NCBI GenBank assembly: GCA_045532715.1 | Contig: JAZSGM010000026.1 | Span: 1 to 5,402, forward strand | DNA from: RGIG2041 sp045532715 | Lineage (GTDB): Bacteria > Bacillota > Clostridia > UBA1381 > UMGS1253 | Direction: 5' to 3' | DNA: 5,402 nucleotides | In this document: one piece after another, positions 1 through 4,737 of the stretch | How the letters are laid out: every line of letters starts with the position of its first letter | Position numbering within the stretch: the first letter of the stretch is position 1 | Notes under the pieces: model-generated | What the model saw: only the letters and a program-made list of their open reading frames with translations | Told to the model about the DNA's origin: nothing | The model's database searches: none | Translations under genes and position numbers: made by a program

Positions 1-20
1 TTCTCGGGGCCAACGCGTAA
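1..20 (+). CDS. C-terminal end of an upstream gene, possibly ymfF-like M16 peptidase (partial)
   Basis: Only the last codons are in the window. Reading from base 3 gives Leu-Gly-Ala-Asn-Ala and then a TAA stop at 18-20, immediately before the Shine-Dalgarno site of the next gene. Nothing in five residues identifies the product. In Bacillus and many Clostridia a YmfF-type M16 homologue lies directly upstream of YmfH in the same operon, so that is the likeliest identity. This is inference from gene order only, and the frame itself is chosen because it ends exactly where an operon neighbour should. Confidence 0.4.
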
Positions 21-23
21 AGG
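19..23 (+). promoter_or_regulatory. Ribosome binding site that decides the start of the M16 gene
   Basis: AAAGG at 19-23 abuts the ATG at 24 with no spacer, which is too close to serve it. It lies 9 bases before the ATG at 33 and 12 before the ATG at 36. The start at 33 is therefore preferred over 24. The site overlaps the stop codon of the upstream gene, which suggests translational coupling. Confidence 0.6.
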
Positions 24-32
24 ATGTGTGAA

Positions 33-1310
33 ATGATGAATTATACAAAAAGAGAAGATGCCGTCACGGGTGAAATTGTCTGCAGCGGTGTGCATAAAAG
101 TGGTGCACGTGTGTTTGTTATGCCGAAACCCGGCTTTCGTAAGTGCATGGCAATGTTTGCAACGGCTTACGGCAGTATTGATACAACCTACCGAACAAAT
201 GGGGAGACAAAGGCGATTCCGGACGGAACGGCGCACTTTTTAGAGCACAAGCTTTTCGAAGAGGAAAACGGAAACGTATTTGACCGCTTCAGTATGCTCG
301 GCGCAAACGCCAATGCATTTACAAGCTTCGGAACAACGGCGTATTATTTTAGTAGCACGGATCATTTTTATGAGAATCTTGAAACACTGATTTCCTTTGT
401 GCAAACACCGTATTTTACGCAGGAAAGTATTGCGAAAGAGCAGGGAATTATCGGACAGGAAATTAAAATGTATGAAGACGATCCGAGCTGGCAGGTATAT
501 TACAAGGGTATTGAAGGACTTTATCATAATCATCCGGTGAAAATTGACATCGCCGGTACGGTAGACACCATTGCACAGATATCGGAAAAGTCACTCTATG
601 ATATATATAATATGTATTACCACCCGTCGAATATGGTCCTCTTTATTGCGGGTGACGTGGATGTCGACAAGGTTTTTGCTTTGGCGGATGAAACACTCAG
701 GGATATACCGCCACGAACGGAAAAAATCGAACGCAAGCTGCCGGAGGAGCCGCAAAGTGTTGTTTGCGAAAAAGTGGAGAAACAGCTTGATGTGGCAATG
801 CCGATGTTTCAGATTGCATTTAAAGACAATGACACGCATTTGCGCGGCAAGGAATTGCTGAAAAAGGAAATATTGACTGAAATGCTGATGGAGCTGATGT
901 TTGGTAAGAGCTCGCAGATTTATAAAGAGCTCTATAATGCCGGATTGATTAACAAAAGCTTTTCTGCTGAATACAGCGGGCACCGCGATTATGCGTTTGC
1001 AACGGTAGGCGCTGACTCCAAGCAACCATATGCTGCATATGAACGTCTGTTGGAGATGCTGGAGACTGCACAGGTGACGGAAGAAGATTTTGTGCGTGCA
1101 AAAAAATGTGCATGGGGCGATTATATCGATATGTTCGATTCGACGGAATCGGTAGTATACAGCTTTGCGCTTCATCAACTTATTGACGTGGATATGTTTG
1201 ATTTTAAAGAGGTCTACGATACAATCAGCTATGAAGATTTATGCGTAAGACGTAAGGCACTCTTGCGAAAGGAAAACAGTTGCCTTTCCGTGATTGTGCC
1301 AAAGGGGTGA
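33..1310 (+). CDS. ymfH: YmfH-like M16 family zinc metallopeptidase homologue
   Basis: The protein is 425 residues from the ATG at 33, close to the roughly 428 residues of Bacillus YmfH; an ATG at 24 would add three residues but lacks a usable ribosome site. The inverted zinc motif HFLEH lies at residues 68-72 (zinc ligands His68 and His72, catalytic Glu71). The third ligand is probably Glu143 in GQEIKMYEDDPSW, with the usual family Glu seven residues earlier. The LGANANAFTSFGTTAYYFSS stretch (about 89-108) is typical of M16 N-terminal domains. Residues from about 180 onward form the second M16 domain, beginning near YHPSNMVLFIAGDVD. All catalytic residues are present, so it should be an active peptidase, probably working with the non-identical upstream M16 partner. 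No signal peptide is seen, so it is likely cytosolic. Databases name this family an EF-P 5-aminopentanol modification-associated protein, but its true substrate is not established. It sits 8 bases upstream of lgt and is presumably co-transcribed with it. Confidence 0.9.
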   Translation: MMNYTKREDAVTGEIVCSGVHKSGARVFVMPKPGFRKCMAMFATAYGSIDTTYRTNGETKAIPDGTAHFLEHKLFEEENGNVFDRFSMLGANANAFTSFGTTAYYFSSTDHFYENLETLISFVQTPYFTQESIAKEQGIIGQEIKMYEDDPSWQVYYKGIEGLYHNHPVKIDIAGTVDTIAQISEKSLYDIYNMYYHPSNMVLFIAGDVDVDKVFALADETLRDIPPRTEKIERKLPEEPQSVVCEKVEKQLDVAMPMFQIAFKDNDTHLRGKELLKKEILTEMLMELMFGKSSQIYKELYNAGLINKSFSAEYSGHRDYAFATVGADSKQPYAAYERLLEMLETAQVTEEDFVRAKKCAWGDYIDMFDSTESVVYSFALHQLIDVDMFDFKEVYDTISYEDLCVRRKALLRKENSCLSVIVPKG

Positions 1311-1318
1311 TTGCGTAA

Positions 1319-2266
1319 ATGATTAGTGAAAATTTGATTTCTTTTCCGAAGCTTGGACTGGAAATAGCGGTGAAAACCGGATTTGCAATTCCCGGAACAG
1401 AAATTGTTATTCGTTGGTATGCGGTAATTATTGCAATCGGGTTTGTGCTTGGCGTGCTTTATGCCGGATACCGTGCAAAGAAGGTTGGGCTTACGGAAGA
1501 TACCGTGCTTGATTTGGCAATTCTCGGTATGCCGCTTGCCATTATATTTGCCAGGGCGTTTTATGTGTTGGGTGATTTGGATGCTTATCGCGATAATTTT
1601 TGGAATGTCTTTGCCATATGGCAAGGCGGCATTTCGATTTTGGGCGCTTTGATTGGATGCATGCTGACCGGTGTTATATACAGTGCAGTCAAGAAAGTGC
1701 ATCTCGGCAGACTTTGTGATCTGGCAGCGCCATCTTTAATGATTGGACAAATCATCGGCAGATGGGGGAACTTTGTAAACGGTGAGGTTTACGGTGTTGC
1801 AACGGAACTGCCGTGGGGGATGATGATTGGTGGAAAAACGCTTGCACCGGTGCATCCGCTGTTTCTCTATGAATCCATTTGGATGCTTTTGGGCTTCGTC
1901 ATCGTTTTGATGTATCAGGACAGAAAGCGTCGCTACGGCGAGGTGTTTTGTCTGTATTTAATCTGGTATAGCATAGGCCGTGCGGTTATGGAAACGATGC
2001 GTGACAGCGAATTTGTATTGGGAAACGGCAGCGTTTATATGTCGTTTTGGACGGTTGTTTTCTTTGCATTCGCCGCAATTGCTGTTTTGGTGCTTCTGTA
2101 TAAGAAAGGAAAGCCCGTCAATTTGAAAAAAGATGTGCTCAGCGCACAAATGGAGGAAAAGAGAAAAGTGCTGGATACGCTTTTGGAAAAAGAAGCGGGT
2201 GAGGCAGAGGTTCTTGCAGCTTCACAAGCGCTGGATGACGCGATTGCGGAATATATGAAACTGTAA
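1319..2266 (+). CDS. lgt: Prolipoprotein diacylglyceryl transferase with a C-terminal Spo0E-like extension
   Basis: Lgt transfers diacylglycerol from phosphatidylglycerol to the lipobox cysteine of prolipoproteins at the cytoplasmic membrane. The 315-residue protein has about seven hydrophobic segments (roughly 29-49, 62-83, 99-122, 133-152, 179-199, 208-226, 241-260). Family landmarks are IRWYAVIIAIGF (31-42), the signature GRWGNFVNGE (147-156, with Arg148, Asn151 and Glu156), HPLFLYES (179-186) and GRAVMETMRDS (220-230). One landmark deviates: the HGGLIG-type motif reads LGALIG (108-113), so the position of E. coli His103 is Leu. After the last helix a lysine-rich linker (261-277) leads into residues 278-315, which resemble a Spo0E-family phosphatase: an initial EEKRKVLDTLLEK helix and a second helix SQALDDAIAEYMKL. 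The frame is continuous and the stop falls right after that helix. Translation is supported by AAAGGGGTGA at 1301-1310, which contains the stop of the M16 gene and ends 8 bases before the ATG. Lgt identity is very secure. The domain fusion rests on motif recognition. Confidence 0.95.
   Translation: MISENLISFPKLGLEIAVKTGFAIPGTEIVIRWYAVIIAIGFVLGVLYAGYRAKKVGLTEDTVLDLAILGMPLAIIFARAFYVLGDLDAYRDNFWNVFAIWQGGISILGALIGCMLTGVIYSAVKKVHLGRLCDLAAPSLMIGQIIGRWGNFVNGEVYGVATELPWGMMIGGKTLAPVHPLFLYESIWMLLGFVIVLMYQDRKRRYGEVFCLYLIWYSIGRAVMETMRDSEFVLGNGSVYMSFWTVVFFAFAAIAVLVLLYKKGKPVNLKKDVLSAQMEEKRKVLDTLLEKEAGEAEVLAASQALDDAIAEYMKL
2150..2266 (+). other. Spo0E-like aspartyl-phosphate phosphatase domain at the Lgt C-terminus
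   Basis: These bases encode Lgt residues 278-315. Spo0E-family proteins are short helical hairpins that dephosphorylate response regulators such as Spo0A~P. They carry a first helix with the pattern I-E-x-K-R-x-x-L, a short turn, and a second helix with the signature SQELDxLIxxY. Here the first helix begins MEEKRKVLDTLLEK, the turn is EAGEAEV, and the second helix is SQALDDAIAEYMKL, with the Ser, Gln, Leu, Asp and Tyr of the signature in register (Ser302, Gln303, Leu305, Asp306, Tyr312). The Glu of SQELD is Ala here. The odd number of Lgt helices and the lysine-rich linker place the domain in the cytoplasm, where a response regulator would be. Phosphatase activity and target are not known. 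Confidence 0.7.
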
Positions 2267-2270
2267 ATAT

Positions 2271-2310
2271 AAAAGCGGAACGAGTGGATTTACCATCTGT
2301 TCCGCTTTTT
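2271..2310. terminator. Bidirectional rho-independent terminator between lgt and the sigma factor gene
   Basis: AAAAGCGGAAC at 2271-2281 pairs perfectly with GTTCCGCTTTT at 2299-2309. The 17-base interior can extend the stem (TGG at 2285-2287 with CCA at 2293-2295 around ATTTA). On the plus strand the stem is followed by a T run ending lgt transcription. On the minus strand it also ends in TTTT and then an AT-rich tail, serving the convergent sigma factor gene. The last bases of that gene, including part of its stop codon, overlap the hairpin. Confidence 0.9.
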
Positions 2311-2971
2311 AATCTTTCATATAAAAATCATGCAACTTTTTTAATATCTTTTTCTCAAGTCTGGAAACATACATTTGTGAAACATGCATTTTCTCGGCAA
2401 TTTGCTGCTGCGTCATTGCTTCATAATAGCGAGCGACAACAAAGGTGTGCTCTTCGCCGGTTAAAGATTGCAGGCATTGAGAGATAAAGTTCTTATCCTC
2501 CACAAGCAGATAGTTATCATCCGTCTGACCGAGCAGGCTTTCTGCAGGTAAGTCATTGCTTTCACCGAGTGCTTGTTCATAGGAAACGACGTGCAAGGGG
2601 AGGGTGTCTACATTAGATTCCGCTTTGGAAAAAGCTTCATACATTCTTCTGGGAATTTTTATAAAATGTCCTGTATCGCGGAAGTGCTTTTTGATTTCAC
2701 CCGAAATCATTGCGGATGCATAGGTGGTGAATTTAACATTGAAGCTTGGATCGAAACGGTCAATTGCAAATAATAGACCAATGCTTGCCACTTGGTATAA
2801 ATCGTCATACTCAATGCCACGCCCGGTGTAGCGCTTCGCCAGAATTTCGGCAATGGAAGCGCAACGCAATGCGATTTGCTCCCGAAGCTGCATATTGCCG
2901 GTTTCGCGGTAAAGTGCAAGCTGCTGCTCAATGGTTAGTGTGCCTGTGTTTTCCGGGGTATTATTTTTCAT
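2309..2971 (-). CDS. SigB/SigF/SigG-type RNA polymerase sigma factor, short form with reduced region 3
   Basis: The protein is 220 residues from the ATG at 2971. That start has GGAGAAGG six bases upstream, and no other start is as well served; the frame is open further upstream but inside the preceding gene. Region 2 spans about 28-100, with the core-binding and -10 recognition stretches DDLYQVASIGLLFAIDRFDP (56-75) and VKFTTYASAMISGEIKKHFR (79-98). IPRRMYE (106-112) is the start of region 3 as in SigB and SigF. Region 4 spans about 161-217, with the -35-binding helix-turn-helix MTQQQIAEKMHVSQMYVSRL (186-205), close to the SQMHVSRL of SigB. Between IPRR and region 4 the protein is about 35 residues shorter than SigB, and no sigma-3 helix-turn-helix can be recognised. 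Known relatives are about 255-262 residues. No SpoIIAB/RsbW-type anti-sigma gene is adjacent; the partner gene upstream encodes a membrane protein instead. Family assignment is secure, but regulon and trigger cannot be told. Confidence 0.92.
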   Translation of the reverse strand: MKNNTPENTGTLTIEQQLALYRETGNMQLREQIALRCASIAEILAKRYTGRGIEYDDLYQVASIGLLFAIDRFDPSFNVKFTTYASAMISGEIKKHFRDTGHFIKIPRRMYEAFSKAESNVDTLPLHVVSYEQALGESNDLPAESLLGQTDDNYLLVEDKNFISQCLQSLTGEEHTFVVARYYEAMTQQQIAEKMHVSQMYVSRLEKKILKKLHDFYMKD

Positions 2972-3662
2972 AAATGACCTTCTCCGGGATGTAGCTACCA
3001 CCGCTTAAAATGTGCTGCGCCATTTCCAAACCGTTCTTGTGTAAGTTCTTTTTGTAGTCAGAGGTATCAACTGTTTCGCGAACCGGGCGTACCAGCATAT
3101 ACATTTCGCTCGGATCCACACCTTCCATCGTTGTAAAAATCGGATTTTGCGACATGGAAACCGCATATACACCGCCGGCTTTGTTACGTTTAACAAGAGT
3201 TTCATCAATATTGAATTTTTCTACATAAGCACTTAAATCTTCCATCTCGTCTGGCGGAAAACGGCCAAGTAAATATTCGCTGGCGAAGAAGACGGTTGAT
3301 TCTCCGGCAATCAGTTCGGAATCAAGCACAACGCCCATTGCAGATTCAACAGAGGCTGCTTCCTCAGTCGGAATGTAGATTACAGTGGATTTTACATTGT
3401 ATTCACCGTTGCCGTCAACATCTGAAGTGTATTCCTTCCATTGGTCCTCTAAGGTATAGCCTTCAACAGAACCCATGCCGGCGTGGTTTCCTGCATACAT
3501 AAATGCAAAGTCCGGTGTCGGCTTGCCAAATACATCTGCGATGAGTATTGCAACAGCGATTATAACGAGACCGATAAGAATGGTATGCCATTTGTAGTAA
3601 TACCAGTAGTTTTCCCACCATTCCTTGGTGAACGGTTTTATGTATGTTTCCGATGTTTTCAA
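2961..3662 (-). CDS. Single-pass membrane protein of unknown function, co-encoded with the sigma factor
   Basis: Not recognised as a characterised family. The 233-residue protein has a short N-terminal part with an aromatic-rich stretch KEWWENYWYYYKWHT (about 13-27), directly followed by one hydrophobic helix (about 27-43, ILIGLVIIAVAILIADV). The remaining 190 residues are soluble and acidic. Positive charge on the N-terminal side predicts N-in topology with the large domain outside the membrane. There is no lipobox or cleavable signal. An aromatic WYYYKWH-type run before a helix is, from memory, recurrent in clostridial membrane proteins of unknown role. The start is uncertain: an ATG at 3671 has AAAGGAG touching it, whereas a TTG at 3662 lies 9 bases after the same site and is preferred. 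Its 3' end overlaps the sigma factor gene by 11 bases, so the two are translationally coupled, making a membrane-bound regulator or sensor for that sigma factor a reasonable but unproven guess. Confidence 0.75.
   Translation of the reverse strand: MKTSETYIKPFTKEWWENYWYYYKWHTILIGLVIIAVAILIADVFGKPTPDFAFMYAGNHAGMGSVEGYTLEDQWKEYTSDVDGNGEYNVKSTVIYIPTEEAASVESAMGVVLDSELIAGESTVFFASEYLLGRFPPDEMEDLSAYVEKFNIDETLVKRNKAGGVYAVSMSQNPIFTTMEGVDPSEMYMLVRPVRETVDTSDYKKNLHKNGLEMAQHILSGGSYIPEKVIYEK
2978..2985 (-). promoter_or_regulatory. Ribosome binding site of the sigma factor gene
   Basis: GGAGAAGG on the minus strand (2985 to 2978) lies six bases before the ATG at 2971. It sits inside the coding region of the upstream membrane protein gene, whose stop codon lies beyond the sigma start. 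This fixes the sigma start and supports coupled translation. Confidence 0.75.
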
Positions 3663-3671
3663 TTTGTGCAT

Positions 3672-3678
3672 CTCCTTT
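3672..3678 (-). promoter_or_regulatory. Ribosome binding site that favours a TTG start
   Basis: AAAGGAG (3678 to 3672 on the minus strand) is a strong site but directly abuts the ATG at 3671. The in-frame TTG at 3662 lies 9 bases downstream, at normal distance. No other ATG lies near. Confidence 0.6.
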
Positions 3679-3694
3679 GAAATTTTCTGTTTTC

Positions 3695-3723
3695 ATTATA
3701 CTATAACCTAAAATTATCGTCAA
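3695..3723 (-). promoter_or_regulatory. Near-consensus sigma-A promoter of the membrane protein/sigma factor operon
   Basis: Read on the minus strand, TTGACG (3723-3718) is the -35 element and TATAAT (3700-3695) a perfect -10 element, with exactly 17 bases between. Transcription should begin near 3688, giving a leader of about 17-26 bases that holds the AAAGGAG ribosome site. The preceding sequence is AT-rich. This suggests constitutive, vegetative expression of the operon by the housekeeping polymerase. No operator palindrome is evident between the promoter and the upstream terminator. Confidence 0.88.
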
Positions 3724-3752
3724 GTTAATTTGCTTGTGTTCATGGGTTATTA

Positions 3753-3788
3753 ACAAAAATTTAAAGAGTAAGGCTATGCCTTACTCTT
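3753..3788 (-). terminator. Rho-independent terminator of the Gfo/Idh/MocA operon
   Basis: AAGAGTAAGGC and GCCTTACTCTT form a perfect 11-base-pair stem (3788-3778 with 3774-3764) around a three-base loop. Reading on the minus strand, it is followed by TTAAATTTTTG. The stem starts in the last codons of the oxidoreductase gene, so its TAA stop lies inside the hairpin. It separates this operon from the sigma-A promoter just downstream. Confidence 0.85.
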
Positions 3789-4737
3789 CGAAATTCTGTA
3801 TTTGTAATACTTGTCTTTGCGACTTCAATGGGTCTGCACAGTCGAGTACGGAGTCTTTACCGCTGATCTGCAGTGCGAAGTCTTTTAAGAGGTGTGCTTC
3901 TGTCGAGGGACAGGGGAGAACCTCTGCAGTTATTGTGAACAAAAGCAAATCTGAGGATGCATAATTGAATCTGAGCATGCCTTTTTTGCCCCAGAATGTA
4001 AACTCCCAATAAGTCGGTAAAATCTCGTTGCATTTCGGTGCAGCGTAGGAAACGTCTGCCATGACGGAAACGCTTTCAAATTCTGCTATGAATTGTCCGC
4101 AATCTTTAAAATTCGGCGCATGTTCGGCAAATGCGTTCCATGTGTGCGCATAGTTGATTTTTGTTAGATTCTTATTTGTCAGATATCGTATTAAATCAAC
4201 GCCATGGATAGCGATGTCATTGATTGTGCCGCCGTGCTTGCCTTCTTCAAAGTACCAACCGGGGCGGTTGCCATAATCTAAACAGTGCTGACCGGTAAAT
4301 GACACATTTACAATTTCACCGATTTTGTCATCGGCAATCAGCCTTTTTGCCGTTTTGATTTGTGGCATATAGCGCAAGTCAAGCATACAGCAAACCTTCA
4401 GACCGGTTTTGTTGACGAGTGTTTCAATTTCGTCCAGCTCTTTTAAAGAAGTACAAATCGGTTTGTCACAAATGACGTGCTTGCCGGCTTTGAGTGCGGC
4501 AATGACCATTTGTCCGCGCTTTGCATAATAATCGCCGATGGCAACAGCTTCAACTTGTGCGTCATTTAATACTTCTTCATAAGAAGCATAAGTCAGTGAA
4601 ACTGCATCTGTCATAATGCTTTCAGTAGGCGCTTCCTCGAAGCATCCGAGGATGTTTACATTTTCATCCTTTACTGCTTCATTGTATAAACTTAGTATAT
4701 GACTGTGCCGGAAACCGGCAAATGCTAAATTTATCAT
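3781..4737 (-). CDS. Gfo/Idh/MocA family oxidoreductase
   Basis: Members of this family are NAD(P)-dependent dehydrogenases, mostly acting on sugars, inositols or related polyols. The protein is 318 residues, slightly short for the family. The N-terminal Rossmann domain (about 1-120) begins INLAFAGFRHSHI, where the usual GxGxxG/A loop is replaced by a GFRHSH form. CDKPI (90-94) is the EKP-type motif with the conserved Lys92. In the C-terminal domain GGTINDIAIHGVDLI (169-183) carries the expected Asp174 and His178. The catalytic set is therefore present, and the enzyme is probably active, cytosolic and soluble. Its ATG overlaps the TGA of the preceding gene as ATGA, with AAGGTGA seven bases upstream (4751-4745). 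The substrate cannot be predicted. Family assignment is secure. Confidence 0.92.
   Translation of the reverse strand: MINLAFAGFRHSHILSLYNEAVKDENVNILGCFEEAPTESIMTDAVSLTYASYEEVLNDAQVEAVAIGDYYAKRGQMVIAALKAGKHVICDKPICTSLKELDEIETLVNKTGLKVCCMLDLRYMPQIKTAKRLIADDKIGEIVNVSFTGQHCLDYGNRPGWYFEEGKHGGTINDIAIHGVDLIRYLTNKNLTKINYAHTWNAFAEHAPNFKDCGQFIAEFESVSVMADVSYAAPKCNEILPTYWEFTFWGKKGMLRFNYASSDLLLFTITAEVLPCPSTEAHLLKDFALQISGKDSVLDCADPLKSQRQVLQIQNFEE

Noticed and set aside
591..1178. Long open frame of 195 codons on the minus strand
   Set aside because: It lies wholly inside the M16 peptidase gene on the opposite strand, is rich in His, Cys, Phe and Arg in the manner of antisense shadows, shows no recognisable domain, and has no gene-free space around it.
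1229..1702. Open frame of 157 codons on the minus strand across the M16-lgt junction
   Set aside because: It is antisense to two well-supported genes, its composition is typical of a shadow frame (many His, Asn and Lys), and no family is recognisable.
2136..2150. Short palindrome TGTGC-TCAGC-GCACA just before the Spo0E-like segment
   Set aside because: Five-base arms inside coding sequence are readily explained by chance; there is no T run, and no sign that it acts as an operator or terminator.
2150..2266. Separate small Spo0E-like gene starting at an internal ATG in lgt
   Set aside because: Free Spo0E proteins are small, so an independent start was considered. The bases before 2150 contain no Shine-Dalgarno site, and the frame is continuous with Lgt, so a fusion is the simpler reading. 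An additional internal product cannot be excluded.
2972..3001. Upstream extension of the sigma factor to an ATG at 3001
   Set aside because: It would add ten residues (MVATSRRRSF) and increase the overlap with the membrane protein gene, while the ATG at 2971 has a well-placed GGAGAAGG.
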